Shown: positions 53,437 through 61,644 of the stretch, in pieces
Position numbering within the stretch: the stretch's first letter is position 1
Layout of the letters: each line of letters opens with the position of its first letter
Origin: Agromyces atrinae
GTDB lineage: Bacteria; Actinomycetota; Actinomycetes; Actinomycetales; Microbacteriaceae
Direction of reading: 5' to 3'
Length of the DNA: 64,000 bases
Assembly: GCF_013407835.1 (NCBI RefSeq)
Contig: NZ_JACCBI010000001.1
Coordinates: 186,001-250,000, forward strand
Notes under the pieces: generated by a model
What the model saw: the letters and a program-made list of their open reading frames with translations, nothing else
What the model was told of the DNA's origin: nothing
The model's database searches: none
Translations under genes and position numbers: made by a program

Positions 53437-54150
53437 CTAGCGGCGCTCGGTCTCGAGCGACCGGCGGGCCTCGGCGAGCTTCTGCTCGAGCTCGGCGATC
53501 GTGTCGGACGTGCTCGCGGGATAGGCGACCGGCACGCCGTCGTGCACCTCGTGCGCCGAGACACGGTGGTACGACATGCGGTCGATGAGCGCGAGAGCGA
53601 GCGCCGACAGGATGAAGACGCAGTGGATGACGACCTGCCAGAACACACGCTCGGACGTGTAGTTCTCGCCGGTGTCCTCGCCGCCGGCGCGGCCGCCCGC
53701 GATGTCGCCGACCTCGATGAAGGTCTTCAGCAGGTGGATCGACGAGATGCCGATGATCGCCATCGCGAGCTTGACCTTCAGCACGTTCGCGTTGACGTGC
53801 GAGAGCCACTCGGGCTGGTCGGGGTGGCCGTCGACGTTGATGCGCGAGACGAAGGTCTCGTAGCCGCCGATGATGACCATGATGAGGAGGTTCGCGATCA
53901 TCACGACGTCGATGAGCCCGAGCACGGCGAGCATGATCTCGGCCTCGGAGATGTGCCCCTGGATGAACACCTCCTCCATGAGGTGCCAGAGCTCGATCAT
54001 GAAGACGACGACGTAGATCGCCTGCGCGATGATGAGGCCGAGATACAGCGGTGCCTGCAGCCAGCGGCTCGCGAAGATCGAATACCCGATCACGGTCGAA
54101 CCGGGCGACGTGCGGAAGGTGCGGGCAGGGGGCGTCGGCTGGGCGCTCAC
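53437..54150 (-). CDS. yqhA: YqhA/UPF0114 family membrane protein
   Basis: A 237-residue protein with four hydrophobic segments and the conserved UPF0114 strings SRWLQAPLYLGLIIAQ, MIANLLIMVIIGGYETFVSR and LSHVNANVLKVKLAMAIIGISSIHLLKTFIE. The C-terminal 35 residues are a charged helix (IAELEQKLAEARRSLE), longer than in the E. coli protein. The function of the family is not established. GTG 54150 has GGAG about 8 nt upstream. Confidence 0.9.
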   Translation of the reverse strand: MSAQPTPPARTFRTSPGSTVIGYSIFASRWLQAPLYLGLIIAQAIYVVVFMIELWHLMEEVFIQGHISEAEIMLAVLGLIDVVMIANLLIMVIIGGYETFVSRINVDGHPDQPEWLSHVNANVLKVKLAMAIIGISSIHLLKTFIEVGDIAGGRAGGEDTGENYTSERVFWQVVIHCVFILSALALALIDRMSYHRVSAHEVHDGVPVAYPASTSDTIAELEQKLAEARRSLETERR

Positions 54151-54329
54151 TCAGTACTCCTCGGGGGCTGGATACGCTGATTCTAGGGACTTCGGAGCTG
54201 GGCATTCGCCGCGTGCGCGACGCCGCTCAAACCTCGTCCGTCGGGGATGACGCGGCGGCCGCTCCCCGGCGACCGACCGGCGAGGCTCGGAGTAGACTCC
54301 TCGCCTCACCCCCTGCTCGAAAGGCCCCC

Positions 54330-55355
54330 GTGGATCTCGCCCTCCCGATCTGGTTCGAAGTCGGATCCCTCGTGGTCATCACGCTCATCCTCGTGGGTGA
54401 CCTGCTCCTCGTCATCCGTCGACCGCACGTGCCGTCGCTCCGGGAATCGAGCCTGTGGGTCGCGTTCTACGTGGGCCTCGCGCTCGTCTTCGCGCTCGTC
54501 ATGCTGAGCGTCGCGGGCGGGGAGTTCGCGGGTCAGTTCCTCGCGGGATGGCTGACGGAATACAGCCTCTCGATCGACAACCTCTTCGTGTTCGTCATCA
54601 TCATGGCGAGGTTCTCGGTGCCCCGGAAGTACCAGCAGGAGGTGCTCATGGTGGGCATCATCCTCGCGCTCATCCTGCGCGGCATCTTCATCCTGCTCGG
54701 CGCCCAGCTCATCGAGAACTTCAGCTGGATCTTCTACGTCTTCGGCGCCTGGCTCGTCTACACCGCCATCCAGCAGGTGCGCGGCGACCACGGCGACGAC
54801 GACGATAAGGACAGCCTCATCGTGCGGCTGGTGCGGAAGCGCGTGCGCGTCACCGACGAATACGACGGCATCAAGCTGCGGACGACGATCGCGGGGCAGC
54901 GCTACTTCACGCCGATGCTCATCGTCTTCATCGCGATCGGCACGACCGACCTGCTCTTCGCGCTCGACTCGATCCCCGCGATCTTCGGCATCACGCAGAG
55001 CCCGTTCATCGTCTTCACGGCGAACGTGTTCGCTCTCATGGGCCTCCGCCAGCTGTACTTCCTGCTCGGCGGTCTGCTCGAACGCCTCGAGTACCTCAAG
55101 TACGGCATCGCGTTCATCCTCGCCTTCATCGGCGTGAAGCTCGTGCTGCACGCGATGCACGCCAACGAACTGCCGTTCATCAACGGCGGCGAGCACATCG
55201 AGTGGGCGCCCGAGATCTCGACGTGGACCTCGCTCGGCGTCATCGTCGCCGCGATGGCGGTGGCGACCATCGCGAGCGTCGTCAAGGCACGCGCCGATGC
55301 GAAGAAGCGCGGCCACACGCTGAGCGACGAGGTCCCTCACTTCACCGAGGACTGA
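54330..55355 (+). CDS. TerC family membrane protein (Alx-like)
   Basis: A 341-residue protein with about nine hydrophobic segments and the TerC/Alx marks EYSLSIDNLFVFVII, the acidic loop RGDHGDDDDKDS, FTPMLIVFIAIGTTDLLFALDSIPAIFGIT and VFALMGLRQLYFLLGGLLERLEYLKYG. The Asp residues in the Asp-Asn and Asp-Ser motifs are proposed metal ligands, and the family is linked to manganese export, metalation of secreted proteins and tellurite resistance. Start GTG 54330 has AAAGG 7 nt upstream. A TAGACT hexamer about 37 nt further up lies inside a short hairpin. No yybP-ykoY riboswitch is recognisable. Confidence 0.9.
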   Translation: MDLALPIWFEVGSLVVITLILVGDLLLVIRRPHVPSLRESSLWVAFYVGLALVFALVMLSVAGGEFAGQFLAGWLTEYSLSIDNLFVFVIIMARFSVPRKYQQEVLMVGIILALILRGIFILLGAQLIENFSWIFYVFGAWLVYTAIQQVRGDHGDDDDKDSLIVRLVRKRVRVTDEYDGIKLRTTIAGQRYFTPMLIVFIAIGTTDLLFALDSIPAIFGITQSPFIVFTANVFALMGLRQLYFLLGGLLERLEYLKYGIAFILAFIGVKLVLHAMHANELPFINGGEHIEWAPEISTWTSLGVIVAAMAVATIASVVKARADAKKRGHTLSDEVPHFTED

Positions 55356-55364
55356 GGCTCGGGC

Positions 55365-55838
55365 TCACTCACTCACGAAGCCCGAGCGGGCCGTGCGCTC
55401 CTCGAGCGCCTCGAGCTCCTGGAAGAGGGTGACCTCGAGGTCGGCCGGGGCGTGCAGACGCGAGTTGACCGATCGCCACGGCGTCTCACGCGGTGCTGCG
55501 ATGAGATCGGCGCCGGCCTCGACGAGTTCTGCCGTCACGGCGGGGGAGTCGTCGACCTCGAGCGCGAGCCGGATGCGGGCGCTCGGGCGGCCGTCGGCCT
55601 CCACGCGGTCGATCATCCGCACCTGCGCGGGGTTCGAGAGCTCGAGCGTCGCGATGCCGGCGTGCAGGATCGCGACGCGCGCGCCGTCCTCGCCCTCGAA
55701 CGCGGCCTGAGGGCGGAGACCGAGGACGTCCCGATAGAAGACGAGCGCCTCCTCGAAGTCGTCGGTCTCGACGACGAGTCGGAGTTGGCGCACACGGTCG
55801 GCGGGCGGCGGGGTCGGGGGCTGCTGTTCCTGAGTCAT
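55365..55838 (-). CDS. VOC/glyoxalase family protein
   Basis: A 157-residue vicinal-oxygen-chelate-fold protein: RLVVETDDFEEALVFYRDVLGLRP opens the first beta-alpha-beta unit and IRLALEVDDSPAVTAELVEAGADLI the second, with SVNSRLHAPADLEVTLFQE at the end. Such proteins are dioxygenases, isomerases or drug-binding resistance proteins, and the function here is open. TAGCCT lies 12 nt before ATG 55838. A divergent MerR-type gene with an operator-like repeat in the shared gap suggests induction by a small molecule. Confidence 0.85.
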   Translation of the reverse strand: MTQEQQPPTPPPADRVRQLRLVVETDDFEEALVFYRDVLGLRPQAAFEGEDGARVAILHAGIATLELSNPAQVRMIDRVEADGRPSARIRLALEVDDSPAVTAELVEAGADLIAAPRETPWRSVNSRLHAPADLEVTLFQELEALEERTARSGFVSE

Positions 55839-55844
55839 GTCCGT

Positions 55845-55850
55845 AGGCTA
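55845..55850 (-). promoter_or_regulatory. -10 hexamer TAGCCT of a leaderless-type start
   Basis: On the minus strand TAGCCT begins 12 nt before ATG 55838 of the VOC gene and abuts the MerR-type operator. Confidence 0.55.
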
Positions 55851-55855
55851 AGACG

Positions 55856-55869
55856 TGACATCAATGTGA
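55856..55869. promoter_or_regulatory. MerR-type operator candidate
   Basis: TGACATCAATGTGA is a near-perfect inverted repeat (TGACAT with ATGTGA, one mismatch) in the 41-nt gap between the divergent VOC and merR genes. Confidence 0.6.
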
Positions 55870-55879
55870 GGGGCAAGAG

Positions 55880-56230
55880 GTGCGCATCGGAGAGGTCGCG
55901 GCGAGGAGCGGGGCGAGCATCCGCTCGATCCGCTACTACGAGGAATGCGGGCTGCTCGACCCCGTGCGAAGCGGTTCGGGTCAGCGCCACTACGACGAGT
56001 CGTCGGTCGAGCGCGTGGTCATCATCAAGCAGTTGCTCGCCGCCGGCCTCGGCACCACCGCCGTCGCCGACGTGCTGCCGTGTCTCGCCGAGCCGGCGAC
56101 CCAGACGTCGAGCGTGACGGCGCGGCTCCGCGTCGAGAGGGACCGGTTGTCGGTCGAGATCGCCGATCGGTTGGCGACGCGCGACGCACTCGACGCGATC
56201 ATCGACGCCGCGCCGCCGCTGCCGCGTTGA
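55880..56230 (+). CDS. MerR family transcriptional regulator
   Basis: A 116-residue regulator starting at GTG 55880. The N-terminal winged HTH is complete (MRIGEVAARSGASIRSIRYYEECGLL and SGSGQRHYDESSVERVVIIKQL), followed by a short coiled-coil (LRVERDRLSVEIADRLATRDALD) for dimerisation. No effector-binding domain follows, so it is a minimal MerR protein. It probably controls itself and the divergent VOC gene through the inverted repeat between them. Confidence 0.88.
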   Translation: MRIGEVAARSGASIRSIRYYEECGLLDPVRSGSGQRHYDESSVERVVIIKQLLAAGLGTTAVADVLPCLAEPATQTSSVTARLRVERDRLSVEIADRLATRDALDAIIDAAPPLPR

Positions 56231-56296
56231 TACGGTGGGTTCCGGTAGATTCCTCCGCGGCGCGGAGGACGTCACGATAGCGGGGGAGTCGTCGGA

Positions 56297-57133
56297 GTGA
56301 TCGTCGAGCGTGTCATGTCGGTCCCCGGCGGATCGGTGCGCTTCCGCTCGAGTGCGCGCAGCGACATCGGGTTGAAGCGTGCGGTCAACGAAGACAGCCT
56401 CTCGGCCGATGCCCCCGTCTTCCTCGTCGCCGACGGAATGGGCGGACACGCACGCGGAGACATCGCGAGCCGCACGACCGTGGACGTCTTCCGCGAGCAC
56501 ATCGCGGACGATGCGCCGTCGACGCCCGAGCGCGTTCTCGACGCCGTGCACTCCTCGAACGACGCCGTCCGCGACCTGAGCGACGAGGGCGACGTGGGCG
56601 AGATGATCGCCGGAACGACCCTCGCCGGTGTCGCATTCGTCGACGCCGGCGCGGGCGAGGGATGCCGCTGGATGGTGTTCAACGTCGGCGACTCGCGCGT
56701 CTACTCGTGGCAGGACGGGGTGCTGGCCCAGGTGAGCATCGACCACTCCGCCGTGCAGGAACTCGTCAACGCCGGTCTCATCGACGCCGAGCGCGCCGAG
56801 ACCCACCCCGACCGCAACGTCATCACGCGGGCCATCGGCACCGACGAGTACGTCGACACCGACGTCTGGCTGCTTCCCGCCGACGGTGTGCGCTCCTTCC
56901 TCATCTGCTCGGACGGACTGACGAAGGAACTCGACGATCGGGCCATCTCCGAGATCCTCGCGGGGTGCGACGCTGCGCGCGACGAATCCGGCACCCTCGA
57001 CAGCGACTCGCCCGCCGACCTCCTTGTCGCCGCGGCGCTCGATCGCGGGGGCCGCGACAACATCAGCGTCGTCGTCGTGGAGTCGCTCTTCACCCCGGAC
57101 GGCACGTCCGCCGGGCAGTCTCCGCTCGCCTGA
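56297..57133 (+). CDS. PP2C-type serine/threonine protein phosphatase
   Basis: A 278-residue PPM phosphatase with VNEDS (30-34), VADGMGGHARGD (44-55), the GTTLAGV strand, NVGDSRVY and the C-terminal GGRDNISVVVVE, all metal-dependent catalytic motifs. There is no membrane anchor, unlike PstP, so it is a soluble enzyme that would reverse Ser/Thr kinase signalling. GTG 56297 has GGGGGAG 8 nt upstream; ATG 56315 is an alternative. It precedes the leu leader region by 56 nt. Confidence 0.9.
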   Translation: MIVERVMSVPGGSVRFRSSARSDIGLKRAVNEDSLSADAPVFLVADGMGGHARGDIASRTTVDVFREHIADDAPSTPERVLDAVHSSNDAVRDLSDEGDVGEMIAGTTLAGVAFVDAGAGEGCRWMVFNVGDSRVYSWQDGVLAQVSIDHSAVQELVNAGLIDAERAETHPDRNVITRAIGTDEYVDTDVWLLPADGVRSFLICSDGLTKELDDRAISEILAGCDAARDESGTLDSDSPADLLVAAALDRGGRDNISVVVVESLFTPDGTSAGQSPLA

Positions 57134-57189
57134 CGCGCGCGATGACGGCGCGGAGCGGGAGCGTCGTGGGCCGGTGGTAATCTGATCGG

Positions 57190-57234
57190 GTGCCGTTCGG
57201 TTCGCTCCTTCTTCTCTGCCGCGACGGGTCTTAG
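57190..57234 (+). CDS. leuL: leu leader peptide with four consecutive Leu codons
   Basis: A 14-codon frame GTG 57190 to TAG 57234 encodes MPFGSLLLLCRDGS. The codons CTC CTT CTT CTC form a run of leucines just before a GC-rich hairpin and upstream of leuCD. This is the classical arrangement of a transcription attenuation leader: low charged tRNA-Leu stalls the ribosome at the Leu run and changes the RNA fold. No strong ribosome-binding site is seen, so translation may be leaderless or weak. Confidence 0.75.
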   Translation: MPFGSLLLLCRDGS

Positions 57235-57260
57235 TCCGAGACCTCCCCGTCGCGGAGTTT
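57219..57260 (+). promoter_or_regulatory. Attenuator hairpin upstream of leuCD
   Basis: CCGCGACGGG (57219-57228) and CCCGTCGCGG (57246-57255) pair perfectly; inside the loop GGTCT can pair with AGACC. AGTTTG follows. The first arm overlaps the codons right after the leader Leu run, so a stalled ribosome there would prevent the hairpin. Confidence 0.7.
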
Positions 57261-57300
57261 GTCGTCGGCTCGAACCCACTCACTGAGGAAGACGTTCACC

Positions 57301-58776
57301 ATGACCGAAGCACCCGCCAGCACCCTGCCCCGCACCCTCGCCGAGAAGGTGTGGGACGCACACCTCGTCTCGAAGGGCGAGGACGGCACCCCCGACCTGA
57401 TCTACATCGACCTGCACCTCGTGCACGAGGTGACGAGCCCCCAGGCCTTCGACGGCCTGCGCCTCGCCGGCCGACCCGTGCGTCGTCTCGACCTGACGAT
57501 CGCGACGGAAGACCACAACACCCCGACGCTCGCGATCGACAAGCCGATCGCCGACCTGACGAGCCGCACGCAGATCGAGACGCTCCGCAAGAACTGCGCC
57601 GAGTTCGGTGTGCGTCTGCACTCGCTCGGCGACATCGAGCAGGGCATCGTGCACGTCGTGGGCCCGCAGCTCGGACTCACCCAGCCCGGCATCACCGTCG
57701 TCTGCGGCGACTCGCACACCTCGACGCACGGTGCCTTCGGCGCGATGGCGTTCGGAATCGGCACGAGCGAGGTCGAGCACGTGCTCGCGACGCAGACCCT
57801 GCCGCTCAAGCCGTTCAAGACCATGGCGATCAACGTCGAGGGCACGCTGCGCCCCGGCGTGACGGCGAAAGACATCATCCTCGCCGTCATCGCGAAGATC
57901 GGCACGGGCGGCGGCCAGGGCTACGTGCTCGAGTACCGCGGCAGCGCGATCCGCGCCCTGTCGATGGACGGTCGGATGACGATCTGCAACATGTCGATCG
58001 AGGCCGGAGCCCGCGCGGGCATGGTCGCCCCCGATCAGACCACGTTCGACTACCTCGAGGGTCGTGCGCACGCTCCCGAAGGATCCGACTGGGACGACGC
58101 CGTCGCCTACTGGTCGACCCTCGCGACCGATGAGGGCGCGACGTTCGACGCCGAGGTCTTCATCGACGCCGACGAGCTCGAGCCCTTCGTCACGTGGGGC
58201 ACGAACCCCGGCCAGGGCGTCTCGCTCAGCCAGAGCGTTCCCGACCCCGAGCAGTTCGCCGACCCGAACGAGCGGGCCGCCGCCGAGCGCGCGCTCGAGT
58301 ACATGGACCTGCAGGCGGGTACCCCGCTCAAGCAGATCCCCGTCGACGCCGTGTTCATGGGCTCGTGCACCAACAGCCGCATCGAAGACCTGCGCGCCTT
58401 CGCGTCGATCGTCAAGGGCAAGCAGAAGGCCGACGGTGTTCGTGTCATGGTCGTGCCGGGCTCGGCGCGCGTGCGCCTCGAGGCCGAGGCCGAGGGGCTC
58501 GACAAGGTCTTCACCGACTTCGGCGCCGAATGGCGCTTCGCGGGGTGTTCGATGTGCCTCGGCATGAACCCCGACCAGCTCGCTCCCGGCGAGCGTTGCG
58601 CATCGACCTCGAACCGCAACTTCGAGGGTCGTCAGGGCAAGGGCGGTCGCACGCACCTCGTCTCTCCGCTCGTCGCCGCGGCGACGGCGATCCGCGGCAC
58701 GCTCTCGAGCCCGTGGGACCTCGACAACGACCATGCGGATGCCGCGAGCGGCCAGACCGCGGAGGTGGGAGCCTGA
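57301..58776 (+). CDS. leuC: 3-Isopropylmalate dehydratase large subunit
   Basis: LeuC (491 residues) forms with LeuD the aconitase-like isomerase that converts 2- to 3-isopropylmalate. The 4Fe-4S cluster ligands are in GSCTNSR and [12 protein letters not shown], with the [28 protein letters not shown] motif upstream. A GAGGAAG stands 10 nt before ATG 57301. leuD starts 1 nt inside its stop codon. The preceding leader peptide and hairpin suggest control by leucine supply. Confidence 0.97.
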   Translation: MTEAPASTLPRTLAEKVWDAHLVSKGEDGTPDLIYIDLHLVHEVTSPQAFDGLRLAGRPVRRLDLTIATEDHNTPTLAIDKPIADLTSRTQIETLRKNCAEFGVRLHSLGDIEQGIVHVVGPQLGLTQPGITVVCGDSHTSTHGAFGAMAFGIGTSEVEHVLATQTLPLKPFKTMAINVEGTLRPGVTAKDIILAVIAKIGTGGGQGYVLEYRGSAIRALSMDGRMTICNMSIEAGARAGMVAPDQTTFDYLEGRAHAPEGSDWDDAVAYWSTLATDEGATFDAEVFIDADELEPFVTWGTNPGQGVSLSQSVPDPEQFADPNERAAAERALEYMDLQAGTPLKQIPVDAVFMGSCTNSRIEDLRAFASIVKGKQKADGVRVMVVPGSARVRLEAEAEGLDKVFTDFGAEWRFAGCSMCLGMNPDQLAPGERCASTSNRNFEGRQGKGGRTHLVSPLVAAATAIRGTLSSPWDLDNDHADAASGQTAEVGA

Positions 58777-59375
58777 TGCAGAAGTTCACGACCGTCACGG
58801 GAGTCGCCGTGCCGATGCGCCGCTCCAACGTCGACACCGACCAGATCATCCCCGCCGTCTTCCTGAAGCGCGTCACCAAGACCGGCTTCGAGGACGCGCT
58901 CTTCTACGGCTGGCGTCAGGACCCCGACTTCATCCTCAACCAGGAGCCATACCAGGGCGCCCGCGTGCTCGTGGCCGGAGCCGACTTCGGCACGGGTTCG
59001 TCGCGCGAGCACGCGGTCTGGGCGCTCCGCGACTTCGGCTTCGAAGTCGTGCTGAGCCCGCGCTTCGCCGACATCTTCCGAGGCAACTCCGGCAAGCAGG
59101 GCCTGCTCGCCGGGCAGATCACCGAGGCCGACGCCGAACGCCTGTGGGAGGCGATCGAGGCGAGCCCGGGAATAGAGATCACGGTCGACCTTGTTGCCCG
59201 TACTGCGAGCGTCGGTGACCTCACGGTCTCCTTCGAGGTCGACGATTACACTAGGTGGCGCCTGCTCGAGGGGCTCGACGACATCGGGCTCACGCTGCGT
59301 GATGAAGAGAAAATCTCGGAGTTCGAGGCACGTCGGGAGACGTGGCGGCCGAGAACACTCCCCATCCGGGAGTAA
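58776..59375 (+). CDS. leuD: 3-Isopropylmalate dehydratase small subunit
   Basis: LeuD (199 residues), the swivelling domain subunit of isopropylmalate isomerase. Substrate-binding segments are [17 protein letters not shown] and [20 protein letters not shown] 58776 overlaps the leuC TGA by one base (TGATG). A short part near 59170-59255 uses codons uncommon in this window (ATA, CTT, GTT, ACT, AGG), but the frame is intact. Confidence 0.97.
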   Translation: MQKFTTVTGVAVPMRRSNVDTDQIIPAVFLKRVTKTGFEDALFYGWRQDPDFILNQEPYQGARVLVAGADFGTGSSREHAVWALRDFGFEVVLSPRFADIFRGNSGKQGLLAGQITEADAERLWEAIEASPGIEITVDLVARTASVGDLTVSFEVDDYTRWRLLEGLDDIGLTLRDEEKISEFEARRETWRPRTLPIRE

Positions 59376-59431
59376 CCGCTCCCGCTCCGGGAGTCGGAAG
59401 AGGCGGGAACCGACCCGGTGCCCGCCGGAAC

Positions 59432-59448
59432 CCTCCCGATCGGGGAGG
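59432..59448 (+). terminator. Hairpin between leuD and murA
   Basis: CCTCCC and GGGAGG pair around GATCG, 57 nt after leuD, next to a second GC pair GGCGGG/CCCGCC at about 59402-59426. No T-run follows, and the second arm overlaps the GGAGAGGA purine stretch that could serve murA. Confidence 0.4.
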
Positions 59449-59465
59449 AGAGGAACATCGGTACT

Positions 59466-60833
59466 GTGAACACACTTCTCGAGGACGCCAAGAACCATGG
59501 ATCAGCGGTGGGTATGAACGTCGACAGCATCACCATCAACGGCGGCAAGCCGTTGAACGGCCGTGTCGAACTGCGTGGCGCGAAGAACTTCGTCACGAAG
59601 GCCATGGTCGCCGCCCTGCTCGGCGAGACGCCGAGCACGCTGCGCGGGGTACCGAACATCTCCGACGTGCGCATCGTCCGCGGCCTCCTCGAGGTGCACG
59701 GCGTGAACGTCACCGAGGGAGCATCCGGAGACGACCTCATCCTCGATCCCGTGAACGTCGAGTCGGCCCACCACGCCGACATCGACGCGCACGCCGGCTC
59801 CAGCCGCATCCCGATCCTCTTCTGCGGTCCGCTCCTGCACCGCCTCGGCGAGGCGTTCATCCCCGATCTCGGCGGATGCCGCATCGGCGACCGTCCCATC
59901 GACTTCCATCTCGACGCGCTCCGCAAGTTCGGCGCCACCGTCGAGAAGCTCCCCGCCGGCATCCGCCTCACGGCACCCAACGGCCTCACGGGAACGACGG
60001 TCCACCTGCCGTACCCGAGCGTCGGCGCGACCGAGCAGGTGCTGCTCACCGCCGTCCGTGCGCGCGGTACGACCGAGCTCCGCGGAGCCGCGATCGAGCC
60101 CGAGATCATGGACCTCATCGCCGTGCTCCAGAAGATGGGCGCGCTCATCAGCTACGAGCCCAACCGCGTCATCCTCATCGAGGGCGTCGAGCACCTCTCG
60201 GGTTACGACCACCGCGCCATCCGCGACCGCAACGAGGCCGCGAGCTGGGCGGCCGCAGCCCTCGCGACCGACGGCGACGTCTTCGTCGGCGGGGCTCGTC
60301 AGGAAGACCTGATGACGTTCCTGAACGTCTTCCGCAAGGCCGGCGGCGAGTTCGACATCGTCGACGACGGCATCCGCTTCGGTCGCGCGGGCGCGCTCCG
60401 CCCCGTCGTGATCGAGACCGACGTGCACCCCGGCTTCATGACCGACTGGCAGCAGCCGATGATCGTCGCCCTCACGCAGGCCGAGGGCGAGTCGATCGTG
60501 CACGAGACGGTCTACGAGAACCGCTTCGGCTTCACCGACGCCCTCGTGCGCATGGGCGCCGACATCACGATCCACCCCAACGGGCTGCAGGGCTACCCGC
60601 GGCGCGTGCCGCACCGCAACCTCGAGCAGGCGGCGGTCATCCGGGGCGCGACCCACCTCTCGGGTGCCGACATCGAGGTTCCCGACCTGCGCGGCGGATT
60701 CAGTCACGTGATCGCGGCGTTGACGGCCGAGGGGCGCTCGCGCGTCTCGAACGTCGGCATCATCGCTCGCGGCTACGAGAACCTGCTGACGAAGCTCGAG
60801 CTCCTCGGCGCCGACATCACGCTCGACGCGTAA
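59466..60833 (+). CDS. murA: UDP-N-acetylglucosamine 1-carboxyvinyltransferase
   Basis: MurA (about 455 residues) transfers enolpyruvate from PEP to UDP-GlcNAc, the first committed step of peptidoglycan synthesis and the target of fosfomycin. Catalytic Lys40-Asn41 lie in RGAKNFVTKAM, and the loop Cys (Cys138) is present in GGCRIGDRPIDFH, predicting fosfomycin sensitivity. I use GTG 59466 (MNTLLEDAKNHGSAVG), preceded by GGAGAGGA; the open frame reaches 59418. It begins the envelope gene run murA-plsC-gpsA-ddl. Confidence 0.95.
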   Translation: MNTLLEDAKNHGSAVGMNVDSITINGGKPLNGRVELRGAKNFVTKAMVAALLGETPSTLRGVPNISDVRIVRGLLEVHGVNVTEGASGDDLILDPVNVESAHHADIDAHAGSSRIPILFCGPLLHRLGEAFIPDLGGCRIGDRPIDFHLDALRKFGATVEKLPAGIRLTAPNGLTGTTVHLPYPSVGATEQVLLTAVRARGTTELRGAAIEPEIMDLIAVLQKMGALISYEPNRVILIEGVEHLSGYDHRAIRDRNEAASWAAAALATDGDVFVGGARQEDLMTFLNVFRKAGGEFDIVDDGIRFGRAGALRPVVIETDVHPGFMTDWQQPMIVALTQAEGESIVHETVYENRFGFTDALVRMGADITIHPNGLQGYPRRVPHRNLEQAAVIRGATHLSGADIEVPDLRGGFSHVIAALTAEGRSRVSNVGIIARGYENLLTKLELLGADITLDA

Positions 60834-60861
60834 AGCGGGCGTCATCGCCGATAATGGGGGA

Positions 60862-61644
60862 GTGCCCCCTGAGACGAGCGCGGATTCCCCGCGACCCGAG
60901 CGACGACGCCGGAGTTCCGAGAAGAGCAGACCCTCGTTCTTCTGGCTCCTCGCGGCCCTCGTGCTGCCGATCCTGAGCATCGGCGTCAAGTACCGCTTCC
61001 ACCATCGCGACCGTTTCCCGCTCGAGGGCGCGTTCGTGCTCGCGCCGAACCACTTCAGTGAGATCGACCCGATCGTCATGGGCGCTGCGGCGTGGAAGCT
61101 CGGCCGCGCGCCGCGCTTCCTCGCGAAGGCATCGCTCTTCCGCATCCCCGTCGTCGGGTGGATGCTCCGCACCTCGGGTCAGATCCCCGTCGAGCGCGCC
61201 GGCAGCAAGAGCCACAACGCCCTGCGTGCGGCCGAGGAGCTCGTCGAGAAGGGGCGCGTCGTCATCGTCTACCCCGAGGGTTCGCTCACGCGCGACCCCG
61301 ACCTGTGGCCCATGCGCGGGAAGACCGGAGCCGTGCGCATCGCCCTCGAACGCGGCATCCCCATCGTCCCTGCCGCCCACTGGGGCACGCAGACGCTCAT
61401 GCCGCGCTACGGCAAGAAGATCAGCTTCTTCCCGCGCAATACGATCGACGTCGCCATCGGCGAACCCGTCGACCTGTCGGACTTCGCCGGTCGGCTCGAC
61501 TCGAGCGCGCTGAACGAGGCGACGGCGCGCGTCATGGACGCCATCGCCGAACTCCTCGGCGAGCTGCGAGGCGAGACGCCCCCGGAGACCCGGTGGGACC
61601 CGACGAAGCACGCGCAGACCGAGACGGGGCGCTTCGATGGCTAA
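60862..61644 (+). CDS. plsC: 1-Acyl-sn-glycerol-3-phosphate acyltransferase
   Basis: A 260-residue membrane-associated acyltransferase converting lysophosphatidic acid to phosphatidic acid. Catalytic HX4D is NHFSEID (His64, Asp69); the acceptor-binding motif is VYPEGSLTRD, and ERAGSKS lies between. One hydrophobic N-terminal segment (FFWLLAALVLPILSIGV) anchors it. Start GTG 60862 follows GGGGGAG closely. The 3' end overlaps gpsA by 8 nt, linking phosphatidate formation with supply of glycerol-3-phosphate. Confidence 0.9.
   Translation: MPPETSADSPRPERRRRSSEKSRPSFFWLLAALVLPILSIGVKYRFHHRDRFPLEGAFVLAPNHFSEIDPIVMGAAAWKLGRAPRFLAKASLFRIPVVGWMLRTSGQIPVERAGSKSHNALRAAEELVEKGRVVIVYPEGSLTRDPDLWPMRGKTGAVRIALERGIPIVPAAHWGTQTLMPRYGKKISFFPRNTIDVAIGEPVDLSDFAGRLDSSALNEATARVMDAIAELLGELRGETPPETRWDPTKHAQTETGRFDG

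Noticed and set aside
54151..54329. yybP-ykoY manganese riboswitch before the TerC gene
   Set aside because: The region has a short hairpin with a TAGACT hexamer, but I could not place the conserved riboswitch core segments.
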